NCBI GenBank assembly: GCA_024220525.1
Contig: JAMYWO010000327.1
Location: forward strand, 1-40,164
Length of the DNA stretch: 40,164 nt
Direction of reading: 5' to 3'
Origin: Cochliopodium minus
Taxonomy: Eukaryota; Discosea; Himatismenida; Cochliopodiidae
In this document: positions 11,894 through 22,628 of the stretch, piece by piece
Layout: each line of letters starts with the position of its first letter
Position numbering within the stretch: position 1 is the stretch's first letter
Translations under genes and position numbers: made by a program
Notes under the pieces: generated by a model
Database searches by the model: none
Told to the model about the DNA's origin: nothing
What the model saw: the letters and a program-made list of their open reading frames with translations, nothing else

Positions 11894-12761
11894 ATGATCA
11901 AATGGATAGATACAAAATTGAAAGATATGAAAGATGGAAAGTTATTTTTAGATAATATCGAATATTCTTTAGAGAATATGGAGAATGAGGAAGAGGATGA
12001 AGAAATTGATTTGATATATCTCTCAGATATCTTGAAATCCAACGAATCAATCAAATGCTTACATCTTTCCTATATTAATTGCAAAGAAAATGAATGGATT
12101 CATTTTTTTGAAGAATTAAAATCAAATAAATTCAAATCTCTCATTCATCTTTCTGTTGAACGTTCAATTGATGAAAAAAATATCAAATATCTTTCAGAGG
12201 CAATAAAGGAAAACAAAATTTTAAAGGGCTTTGTTTTATATCTCGATGTTCACTTAAAATCGCAAGATTCTTCTCTAATTGAAAGTATTGTATCCAATAA
12301 CACTCTTCAAAATTTGAACTTAAATTTTACGAGTGTAACTACAGAAATTCTTGAATGTCTTTCAAAAGGTTTAAAAAGAAACCACAGTTTAGAAATTCTT
12401 CATTTCTCTGGTATTCTCTTGAAAAGAAGAAAATGTTAAAGTTGTGTTTGATGTTCTCAAAAATAATCACTCTTTACAACATTTTTCGAACGATCTTAAA
12501 TTAACTTTTTTAGAAGAGTTTGATTATCTTTTGAGATGCAACAAAAAATGGGACTATTCATTTCATAAAGATTGTTGTGTTTTTTTTAAAAACTCTGTTC
12601 TTACTTTCTTATTGGTTTTGAAAAGAACAATCAAGATACCCAAGTTTGTTATGTTTGAGATCATCAAAAAAGTGGACAGAAAGTCTTTCTTTGATTTTCA
12701 ATTTGTTGATGTTTATACAAAGAAGTTAAAGAAAAATGATTTTGAAAGAATTTTTTTGTAA
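11894..12761 (+). CDS. leucine-rich-repeat protein with one frameshift
   Basis: No introns are seen. Helix-type LRRs of about 28 residues run through the protein: ILKSNESIKCLHLS, AIKENKILKGFVL, IVSNNTLQNLNLNF, GLKRNHSLEILHFS, VLKNNHSLQHFS. They resemble RNI/NLR-type ligand-free LRRs used as protein scaffolds. The frame breaks at the AAAA run 12422-12425: frame one stops at 12439, while the same LRR pattern continues one frame over (EENVKVVFDVLKNNHSL) to a TAA at 12759-12761. No plausible intron spans the break. One extra A would explain it, either as a sequence error or a recent mutation. The tail has FLLVLKR then IPKFVMFEIIKKVDRKSF, echoing the end of the RCC1-repeat neighbour 72 bp upstream. 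The start ATG at 11894 is the first in frame. Confidence 0.7.
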
Positions 12762-12922
12762 AATCAAGTTAAATAAAGCTTCATTTCTTCCATAACCTTA
12801 CAATTAGTTCAATTTTAGACTTTTAAAATAAATTAGAAAATATTTTCAAGGGATTTTCTCAATAGGCTAGATCTAAAGGGTTATACTTATTTATCCAATA
12901 TTCAGAATATTTAAAAAAAAAA

Positions 12923-15900
12923 ATGTTTAACAAATCGTTCTCCAAAAAGACATTCACCAAAACCATCAATAAATCCATTTTTGGGAAAAGATTCATCCAA
13001 CAAAATGGTAAAAAAACATATCAAGAATGAACCCAACTAAAAATAAAATATTCCAAAAAAAAAATAAATTTTTTAATGCGATTAAATAGCCTCAAATAAG
13101 AAGATCTTTCTCAAGGGTATTTGATAAATTTTTTTCATTTATAATCATTTTTTTTATGGCATTGATATATTTCAAAGATTACAAGCCCCCTTCATTCGTA
13201 ATACCCAATATCGAATTACATTTCGATATAAGGGATGATGAAACCATAGTGAGATCCAAGATGCAAGTAATCAAAAATCTTTCCTCTGTGGAAAATGATA
13301 GATTGGTATTGAATGGAAACAATTCGTTAATGCAGTTGCAAGAGTTGAAGATAAATGGAGAAATACAAAAAGAGAATTCTGATTATTTATTCCTGTAAAA
13401 AAAAATATTAAAAAATATATTTTTTAATATTTTTTTAAATTTACATTGAAAATAATAATATCAGTTAAAAATAAATAATATATTGTTTCAAGTTAATAAA
13501 ATTTTTTAAAATTTATATTATATGACTCAATAGTGATGAAAAAAAGAATGACATTGAGCTTCCTCCTACATTGAAGTTGAACTCTTTTCTGCTTGAAAGC
13601 GTCACAAAATTACGTAAAAAAATAAAAGAAAAATATTTAAAATAAATTAATAAAACTTTTTTAAAAATAAAAATAATTTTAATACTTTTTAAGAATTAAT
13701 TTTAAGAATTAATTTATTATTTTAAATTTTTTCTTTGAAAGAACCTCATAAGAATACTCAGTTGGAGGGGTTCTACAGATCAGCAGATCACGTATTTTGT
13801 ACGCAATGCGAGCCAGAAGGATTTAGAAAAATAACCTATTTCGTAGACAGACCTGATGTCCAATCAAAGTACACTGTCCATGTGGAGGCTTCCAAAAAAA
13901 AATTTCCTGTTCTTTTGTCTAATGGAAATTTAATTGGTTCTGAGAACTTATCCAACAATAGACACAAAGGTTAATATTTATTTTTTTATTTTTTTATTTT
14001 TTTATTTTTTTATTTTTTATTTTTTATTTTTTTATTTTTTTATTTTTATTTTTTAATTTTTTATTGATTTTTTTTTTAATTTTATTAATTTTTTGACACA
14101 ATATTTTGTTATTAATTATTAATCTTTGAAGTAACTTATCATGATCCTTGGTAAGAAATGATGTATCTAAATTCTTTTTGTCTCATAAAAAAAATTACAA
14201 ATTTTAAATAGGAACAAACCAAGTTATTTGTTTGCACTCGTTGCAGCAGATCTCCCCTTCATCGAAGACTTGTTTGTAACAAAGAGTGGAAGAGCAGTCA
14301 AGCTGAGAATCTTCACCGAGAAGGAGAACATTGACAAAGTGGAACATGCAATGAACTCTCTCAAGCAATCCATGAAATGGGACGAAGATAAATACGGTCT
14401 AGAATATGATCTAGTAAAAAATAAAAAAAAAATTTTAAAAATTGAAAAAATAAAAACTTTTTAAAAAATAAAAATGAAAATTTTTTAATAGGACATAATG
14501 GTAAGAAAAAAATAAAAATTATTCTTACATTTTTTATTTTATTAACAATTTTAAAAGAACATTGTGGCAGTAGATTCATGTAACTAAAAAAAAAAAATTT
14601 TTAATTTTTTTAAATATTTTTCAATTATTTTTTTTTTAATTTCAAAATTTTAGTTTCAATGGGAGCCATGGAAAACAAAAGTCTCAATATTTTTAACTCT
14701 AAATATGTCATTTCTTCTCCTGGAATTTCAACAGATACAACTTTCAGAAGCATCCAAAAAATTGTCGCACATGAATAGTAAAAAAAAAATAAAAAAAAAA
14801 TATTTTTAAAATATCTTTTTACAATTTAGTTTTCATAATTGGACGTAAAAAAAAACTAACATATTTTTTCATTTTTTTTATTTTACATTTTCTTTTTTTA
14901 AAAAAATAATTTTTAGAGGAAACAGAGTAACTCTTAAAAATTGGTTTCAACTATCACTTAAAGAGGGTAAAAATCTGTTTTCATTTTTATTTTATTTTTT
15001 ATTAATTTTTTTGTTTAAATTAGGGTTAACTGGTAGTTTCTAAAAATTGAAAAAAAAAAAAGTCAAATAAAAAAATCGAATAAATTTTTTTTTTTATCAT
15101 AAATAGTATTCAGAGAACAACAATTTGCTGAAGAGATGAACTCAAAAGTTGCAACAAGAATAGAAAGGTTTTAAATATAATAATGTTGAATTTAATATTT
15201 TTGATTTGCTTCATTTCGCATAAATAAACAATAGCGATAGAATGGCTGACCAATTTCTCGAAGATGCTGGTAAAAATTCAAAAAAAAAATTTACAAAAAA
15301 TTTTTTAATATTTTGATAAAAGGACCAAATGCTCATCCCGTAATGTAACTAATTATTTTTATTATATTTATTTTTTTCAATATTTTTCAACAATTTATTT
15401 TTATTTAACTTTTAAAGATATTTTTTATTTATTTTTTTTTAAATTTTTAACAATTTTTTTTTGGTGTTTTTTTATTATTTTTTGTTTAAACTTCTTTTTT
15501 TAGGCCAAGCAGCTTCATTGACATTTCAAACTTTTATACCCTAACAGTGTACGAAAAAGGAGCAGAGGTGATAAGAATGATCGAGAAAATAGTGGGGGAG
15601 GAAGAGTTTGTGAAGGGAGTTCAGTTTTACCTCAAAACTTTTGATGGAGAGTGTGCAACTGTAAACGATTTCATTTGGGCAATGGAAAACTCTTCGAAAG
15701 CAGATCTCAAACAATTCAAGTTATGGTACACTCAAGCAGGGTAGTTATTTTTTATTTTTAATTTTAATAATTTTTTTAATTTTGATCTTTACTTTTTCTT
15801 TTTACTTTTTCTTTTTTATTTTTTATTTTTTATTTTTTATTTTTTTATTTTTAATATTGTAATTTTTAAATTCTTTGTTTTTTTAAATTCCTTTCATTTT

Positions 15901-18449
15901 TTTAATTTTGATTTTTATTTTTTCTTTTTTATTTCAATTTATTTTAATTTTTAAATTCTTTGTTTTTTAAATTCCTTTGATTTTTTATTTTGATTTTTAA
16001 TTTATTTTTAATTTTTAATATTTAATTATATTTTTGTTTGTTTTTTATTTTTTAATTTATTTTTAATATTTAATTTTTATTTTTATTTTTTTAATTATTT
16101 TTTTTTTTTTATTTTTCATTTTTTATTTTTTTTAAATTAAAGGACACCAAAAGTCAATGTTGAAAGTTTCAAGTTTGAAAACCAAAAAGCTTATTTAACT
16201 CTCAAACAATCCATTCCCTCCACACCCGATCAATCCGAAGAATTAAAATCTCCAATGGTATACAAACTAAAAATTACTGTTTTTTTAATTTAATTTAACT
16301 TTGTTAAATTCACAAAAATAATAAGCACCTTCCACTTGAAATATCTTTTATTGATGAGGTAAAAAATTTAATGAAAAAATTTTTCTTTTTACATTATTGA
16401 AAAAAAATTCAAATTTTTTGTTTTTTTTTTAATTTATTTTTATTCAATTTGTTTTATTTTTATCAATTTTTAATGATTTTATTTATTTTATTTATTATTT
16501 TTATTTTTTAATTTATTTTTATTTTAGTTATTTTTATATTTATTTTGTTCATTTTTATTTTACTCATTATTATTATTATTAATTTTGAATAAATTTTAAT
16601 TTATTTTTAATAAATTTTAATTATTTTTTTCAACTTTTAATTTATTTTTTCAACTTATTTTTATAGATTTTATTTATTTTTATTTTGTTTTTTTTTGGTG
16701 ATTTTATTTATTTTTATTTATTTTGATTCATTTTATTTTTATTTTTAGAACGGAAAAACGTTAGAATTGAACGAAAACACATTTTCTTCAGTGATCCACC
16801 TCAAGAACAAAAAGCAAGAGTTCACATTCGACGTGAAAACACCAACAACCAACACCAATGTCTACCCTTTCATCTATCCTTTGGGTCCCATCAACACTCA
16901 ACAAAACATCAAACCTGAATTTTTGGCTCCTCAAATAATTAGCGAAACTACCAATCCTTTCGTCAGACATTATTCTTTTAAAGCTGTTTCTTCTCATTTG
17001 TTGAAATTTTTTTATTATTATGGTAAAAATAAAAAAGAAAATATTTCTTTATTTTATTTGTAATTATTTTTTCTTTTTTTTTTATTCTTTTGTTTCATTT
17101 TTATTTTAAATTATTTTTTTTATTATTTTTTTATTATTTTTATTTTATTCTTAATTTTATTTCATTTTAATATTTTTTATTTTTTCTTTTCTTTTCTTTT
17201 TTTCTTTTTCATTTTATTCTGAATTTTATTTCTATATTTCATTTTTATTTTTAATTATTTTATTTATTATTTTTAATTATTTTTATTTTATTCTTAATTT
17301 TATTTCATTTTAATATTTTTTATTTTCTTTAATATTTTTTTTTTTCATTTTTTTTCTTTCTTCATTTTATATTTTTATTTTTTTATTTTTATTTTTTTAA
17401 TATTTGAATTTAATTTTAAATTTAATCTTAAATAAAGTAATTGATTTGATTTTGTTTATTTCATAAATTATTAAATATCGTTTCAATTTAGAAACAAGAG
17501 ATAATGTGGGATTCAATTTAGATGAGAAAGCAATTTCCTCCTTCGAAGAGATTTTTTCCTCCGTTTTGAATAGTTTAGAGAACAAAGACAAGAAGACCGA
17601 CAAGTCTTTCTTGGCCCATCTCCTCAACCTCCCAACCCTGGAAGAAATGGATAAAGAACTTGATTACTACGTAAAACAACAAAAAATTATAATTATTTCA
17701 TTTTCTTTGAAAATTTTTATATTTTATTTTTAAAATATTCATTTTATTTTTGTTTCATTTTCTTTTCATTTTTTTAATCGTAATTTATTCTTTTATTTTT
17801 TATTTTATAATTTTATAATTTTATTTTTTAATTATTTTTAAAACCAATATTATTTTTTATTTTATTTGGGAATTTATTTTTTATTTTTATTTTTATTTTT
17901 CGTTTGTTTTTAAAACAAATGTTATTTTTATTTTTAATTTCTATTTTTTTATTTTTTAATCAAAATTATTTTTTTATTTTAATTTTTTTATTTTTTGTTT
18001 TGTTTATTTATAATTTTTAATTTTTAATTGATCATTTAAATTTAATTTTTTATTTTTATTTTTATTTTATTATTACTAACATAATTAGTTATTTATTTTT
18101 ATTTTTATTATTTTTATTTTTTTTTTTTGATCAAAATTATTTTTTATTTTTTATTTTTTATTTACAGGATGCACCATCACTTTTTTCAGTGAGACAAAAA
18201 CTCAAGAAATACATGGCAAACATCTTTTTCAACCAAATGTTGAGGATCTACAACGAAATAAATCTTCCCGAACATGATCTCAGCGTTTCTTCCGAAGCTA
18301 TGAGCTCGCGTGATCTCAAAAGTGTTTTGTTATCTTACCTCTCCTCCACTGAAAGAGATGAAGTGAAGAATCTTTGTTTGGATCTTTTCAAAAACAGTAA
18401 CAATTTGACTGACAAAACAATGTCTCTCGTTAATCTCTTGTCCAATCCT
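12923..18449 (+). CDS. PepN-type M1 aminopeptidase, 3' end missing
   Basis: Twenty-two phase-consistent exons encode 775 residues of a bacterial-type aminopeptidase N, against about 870 in E. coli PepN, so roughly the last 100-130 are absent. The enzyme removes N-terminal residues from peptides using one zinc. Landmarks: RPDV and LLSNGN, the exopeptidase motif GAMEN ([15 protein letters not shown]), HEYFHNWTGNRVT (zinc HEXXH) and LKEGLTVF with the third zinc ligand, then [17 protein letters not shown] and LWYTQAGTPKVN. The first 28 residues are basic, hydroxylated and free of acidic residues, suggesting mitochondrial targeting. Exons: 12923-13007, 13090-13116, 13178-13394, 13534-13613, 13742-13969, 14132-14150, 14212-14413, 14492-14500, 14558-14579, 14654-14777, 14830-14844, 14917-14966, 15024-15032, 15107-15167, 15235-15269, 15323-15344, 15504-15740, 16143-16257, 16326-16358, 16749-17022, 17492-17670, 18168-18449. 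The next intron runs into a tandem repeat and an N. Confidence 0.93.
13395..13533 (+). other. palindromic intron in the aminopeptidase gene
   Basis: This intron begins GTAAAA and ends with TAG. Positions 13399-13415 and 13420-13436 are perfect 17-nt reverse complements around TATA, so with the self-complementary centre the stretch is a 38-bp palindrome. In RNA it could fold into a hairpin right after the donor site. Many introns here have an A-rich start and a T-rich end, of which this is the clearest case. Confidence 0.85.
13974..14060 (+). repeat. ATTTTTTT tandem repeat in an intron
   Basis: Copies of an 8-bp unit TTTTTTTA, degrading to 7 bp, fill the first part of the intron after the exon ending at 13969. 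It is simple sequence with no coding content. Confidence 0.85.
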
Positions 18450-18451
18450 GT

Positions 18452-18538
18452 ATTTTATTTCTTTTATTTATTTTATTTATTTTATTTATTTTATTTATTT
18501 TATTTATTTTATTTATTTTATTTATTTTATTTATTTTA
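18452..18538. repeat. ATTTATTTT 9-bp tandem repeat ending at an N
   Basis: Nine or so near-perfect copies of a 9-bp unit start right after the donor of the last visible aminopeptidase exon and run to the single N at 18539. Such a run would stop a short-read contig. The genes on its two sides do not match each other. Confidence 0.9.
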
Positions 18539-18539
18539 N
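18539..18539. other. single-N probable assembly join
   Basis: One N ends the 9-bp repeat. To the left, the aminopeptidase lacks its C-terminal domain; about 60 bp to the right, an unrelated membrane-protein frame is already open and lacks an N-terminus. I infer a join between contigs that may not be neighbours in the genome. Confidence 0.75.
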
Positions 18540-18603
18540 AAAAATTTTTCAATTGAATATTATTCATTTATTAATATATATTTTTATTCGATGCAAAAAT
18601 TAT

Positions 18604-20273
18604 TTATTTTTTGATGATTATTAAAGTTTTGGAGAAATGGGGAGTTGAAGGACAAATGAATGATGAAGATATCAGATATGCAGCAAGCTCATTCGCAAGA
18701 ATCAGAGTGAAAAACAACATTATGAAGTGGGTGGCAGTAGGAGGAGTCCTTTTCATTGCAACATTCATAGGATTAATGATAGGGTCAGTCATCCTTGGAA
18801 TAGAAGCAACAAAAGATTTCAAAGTGAAAGATCAAGAGCTCGTGCAAAAAAATGGCACAGCAGTGGGAACCTCTGAAGCATTTTACTCTGTAAACTTGAA
18901 ACTCACAGCTCCTATGTCAAGAATAAAGGGAATAAAAAGTTTAAAGTTTAGCACAGGAGGAAAAGGGACTTTGCAATTCAATGTTGTTTCTTTCTACTTC
19001 ATTCCTGGAAGAACTTTGATCTTTTACGGAGTGAAACATGTTGCTGAAGTTCATGCAGATGGTACTGTGGAAGTTTCTACTATCACTACTAGAAATGGAG
19101 CAAGAATTATTGATGAAGATAAGAGGGATGAGTTCACAGAAGTTTCTGCAACAGGAAGTTTAAACGCTGCAGCAAATGGATTCTTTGACATCAACCAATG
19201 CAGTGATCTTTTGTTGATTCAAGAAACAGGAAATTACCAATTGACAACAAGCATTGAGTGTACTCTTGCACAACCTCTCCTCTCTTTGTCTGGTCAATCT
19301 TTCAGAGGAACTTTTAATGGGAATGGACACTTCATCTCACTTAACATGAACACCAACGGACCTTCTGCTTTGTTTGGAACTCTCAAACAAGCCACCATCA
19401 TCAACTTGTTATTGAAAGGAAACATCACTGGTGTGCAAAACTGTGGAGGAATAGCTGTTGAAACATTTCCTGGAACCACCTTTGTTTCCTCAGGTGTTTA
19501 TGCCAACATCGAGTGTTCAAACAATGAAAACACAAGAACAAACATTGGTGCTTTCTCTTCTCTCCTCAGAAACGAGAATAATGATCAAACTCCTGTCTCT
19601 TGGAGCACTTCAGTCTCCCAAAGTCATTACACCCTAGTTTTGTCTGACCTTTCACTATTGAACTTCCAAGGAGGATTCTATGGTGTTTCTGTTGAAACTG
19701 TCGTAACAAACTTTAATTTCAGTTACTCTGCTACCACTCCTAACCAACGTGGTGGACCTTACAGAATTGATCAATTTGGATTCCAATCTGTTCCTCACAC
19801 CTCTGATTCCCACTCCGAAAAGAAAACTCACGTTTACATTCCTGAAAATTGTTACGGATATAACAAAACAAATGCACAAGTAAGGATCTACCTCCTTTTT
19901 TTTAAAATTGATTTTAAATTTTAAATCATTTTGAAAAAAAGTATATCAACATGTGTGTCGAATTCTTCAAAGAGAACTCTTATGAGGAGACTTGTTGTTG
20001 TGCTTCTGTCAACTTTGATTCTTGCCCTTACATTAACTGCAGCAGTAAAAAATAAACTTTTAAAATCCATCCTTTTTAAATAAAATTTTTTATTATCTCT
20101 TTCAAATAGACCAATCCCAAATTTGTATGGCTTGTCGTCATGGCAGAAGGAAAAATGAAGATGGAAAAGAAGAAGAAACCCAACCATTTCTCGTGGAGAA
20201 AGATTCTGAATCTCTTGAATCCGATCCTGTTATTATTCTCCCAACTACAAAAAGATTATGTTCAAGCAATTAA
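18604..20273 (+). CDS. single-pass membrane protein with GLUG-like ectodomain, 5' end missing
   Basis: Exons: up to 19879 (entry probably at an acceptor near 18619, ATTAAAG), then 19942-20044 and 20110-20273. The visible start (VLEKWGVEGQMNDEDI, then SFARIRVKNN) resembles a degenerate EF-hand/juxtamembrane segment. A transmembrane helix follows (WVAVGGVLFIATFIGLMIGS), then a large ectodomain of beta-type sequence. GNGHFISLNMN, LFGTL, ATIINLLLKGNITG and CGGIA fit the GLUG repeat seen in bacterial adhesins and protist surface proteins. The last exons hold a Cys-rich segment (ETCCCASVNFDSCPYINCS, then QICMAC) and an acidic tail. No ATG-led start fits well, since the protein appears to begin mid-sequence, so the 5' part was probably lost at the N. 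Function is unknown; adhesion or surface recognition is plausible. Confidence 0.7.
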
Positions 20274-20563
20274 TTGAAAAAAAATAATTTAAAATAAAAA
20301 TCTTTGTTTTTACTGCACAAATCTTTTTTAATTAATCAAAAATCCGATGGGAAATCTTTTGGGAGATCAATTGTACCATTCATGACGCAAAAAATCCATT
20401 GAGAATATTTTTTATCTTTCGAATTTTTCAAATTTCAACATTTGAAAACATCGATTTCATAAAGGAAATAGATCCTCACCATTTTAAAATAAAAGTGATT
20501 CACTAATCTTTATAAAAATAAACCAAAAATCAAAAAGAATGAATTTAATTAAAAAGGTAATGT

Positions 20564-22328
20564 TTAAAATTTCCCATTGATCAGATCAGGTCCAATCTCA
20601 TCATATTGTTCTTTCGTAAGAAAGCTCTTTTTAAATTCAGAGGTTTGAGAAAGAAGAGAAGNNNNNNNNNNNNNNNNNNNNNNNNNNNNNNNNNNNNNNN
20701 NNNNNNNNNNNNNNNNNNNNNNNNNNNNNNNNNNNNNNNNNNNNNNNNNNNNNNNNNNNNNATCAGGTCCAATCTCATCATATTGTTCTTTCGTAAGAAA
20801 GCTCTTTTTAAATTCAGAGGTTTGAGAAAGAAGAGAAGCACCAACAAAAACAGACAAATCTCTCTGCTGAGGACAATTCAAAGAGAAGCGAGATTCACCA
20901 AAAAGGATAGCGAGATCATTTTGGAGTCTTTCTTTGAAACCGTTCAACAAAGAATTTCCACCACAAACAAAAACGTTTTTCAAAAGACTATCTTGAATCT
21001 TTTCATCACAATTATAGACGCAATTCTTAACCAATTCACTCAAAGAAAATTCTCTTTTTTGAAAACCTTCTAAATTTAAATCATAATCTTTGTCGAAAAG
21101 AGGTTCTGTACTTTGAAACATTTCTTTTGATAATGTAATCACTTCTCCGTCGGGCAAGAGGTAATCTACATTATTGAAAGAGTTTTCTTCTTGTTTTCCG
21201 CTCTGCTTCACAAAAAAAAGTTTTTTCTTCATTTTTCTCACCACTTTTTGTAAGTAACGAGGCTTCATACTAAATTTGGGTTCGACGAGCATTGTAAAAA
21301 ACTCATCGACGCTTATACCTCCCAACTTGACCTGGCAATTCTCTTTGTAAGAATCTTTTTTTTTTTTTTCATGAAAAAAATAAAGTTTTTAAAAATAAGA
21401 ATCAAAAAATGAAAAATAAAATCTGAACAAAGTTAAACGGTGAAAATATTTAAAATAATAACAATCGTAATTTAAAATACAAAAAAAAATTATAACTAAC
21501 CTTTGACAACTACACCTTTGTATACAGGGCAAACATTCGTTGACTGATGACCACTATCCATAACAAGACCACTTGTTGAACCCGAAGAATATACAGAACA
21601 AACAGGCTGAGAAATCAAATTAAGACCGTTCGTTTCAAAAGTTTCAAAAAAAATTTGGGTGACTTTCATTTTGTTTTCTTCGTTCATTTTATGGGATGTA
21701 GGAAATATGATGTTCTTTTCTTTATCTTCGATTTTTTTTTCTTTCAAAATGTGTCCCACAAGCCTTTCAAGATTGTATTCTCTTTCGACTTGTCCTTCTA
21801 CAATAGTGGGAGATACATCGAGAATTCCCCTTTTAATTTCTGCTTCTTTCCCATAATAAAATTCTCTGAATCCCACTAAAATTTGAATTATAATATATAA
21901 TAAAAATAAATTATAAATAAAAAAATTATTTAAAAATAAAATTTCACCTCTTTAAGAATGATGAGAATTAGAAAATGTATTCTAAATGTATCATTTTTTT
22001 GAAAAATAGATTTGCAATTTTACCCCACCATTCATCTTTTTTTTTTTTTTTTTTTTGACAAATAATAAATCCCTTTATTTTCAACATTTTTTAAATTTTT
22101 GCCTCATTTTTGCTCTTCCAACTATAGTCAGACATTGATCTGGGAGTCTAATTTTTAGATTAAGAGTAATTATAATATTTAATTTTTTTCATATTTTACT
22201 CGTCACCACCAAATCCTATCAAATACCAAAACAATAATTAGATTATAAAAAAATTTGATCATTAATTATTAACCATATCTTGATTTATAAGATCCAATCT
22301 CAATAATAAAAGGAGGATTATTTTCCAT
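20564..22328 (-). CDS. divergent actin-related protein
   Basis: Exons 22328-22274, 22215-22200 (a 16-nt microexon), 22147-22086, 21875-21501 and 21354-20564. After removing the false 177-bp insertion at 20585-20761 the protein is 373 residues, against 375 for actin. Actin-fold landmarks: IIEIGSYKSRYGFGGDE at the N-terminus, TIVGR, FYYGKEAEIKRGIL, MDSGHQSTNVCPVYKG (phosphate loop 2), VFVCGGNSLLNGF and the C-terminal VFVGASLLSQ with EQYDEIGPDLINGKF. The first phosphate loop differs from actin's DNGSG: Asp is Glu and Asn is Ile, so nucleotide handling is probably altered. A Lys-rich segment (KMKKKLFFVKQSGKQE) replaces a conserved part of subdomain 4. I cannot place it in a named Arp class. It converges on the membrane-protein gene, 290 bp apart. 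Confidence 0.88.
20585..20838. repeat. false 77-bp direct duplication flanking a 100-N gap
   Basis: Positions 20585-20661 and 20762-20838 are identical over 77 bp, separated by exactly 100 Ns (20662-20761). Both copies encode the same C-terminal Arp segment (SLLSQTSEFKKSF onward). Copy plus gap total 177 nt, a multiple of three, so the frame stays open through it. This is the signature of two overlapping contig ends placed side by side. Confidence 0.93.
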
Positions 22329-22628
22329 TTTTTTTTTTATTTATAATTTATAATTTATAATTCCACAAAATAAAAAATTTAAAAACTTCGCTCATTTTTT
22401 TACTCAAAAATATTTTTGATCTTCACATCAGAGTAATTTTCACATAAATTTAAGAAAAATTCTAAAAGAGAAACCAAATAAAAAAAAAAAAAGATAAATC
22501 TCTCCTCTGGTCTCCACAAAAATGAATTTGGGTTACTTTCGAGATCATTATAGGATTCTTTGATATTGAAAAACAAACAAATAAGAAAAAAATTTTAAAA
22601 AAAAAAAAAAAAAAATAACAAATCAAAT

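Noticed and set aside
18170-19879. Natural fusion of aminopeptidase and membrane protein
   Set aside because: The join lies in a tandem repeat ending in N, and the PepN C-terminal domain is absent. An assembly break is simpler than a fusion.
22024-22035. Possible 12-nt microexon in the Arp gene
   Set aside because: It fits the splice signals and phase, but direct splicing from 22086 to 21875 gives exactly the actin spacing between the IVGR and GKEAE motifs, so the extra four residues are not needed.
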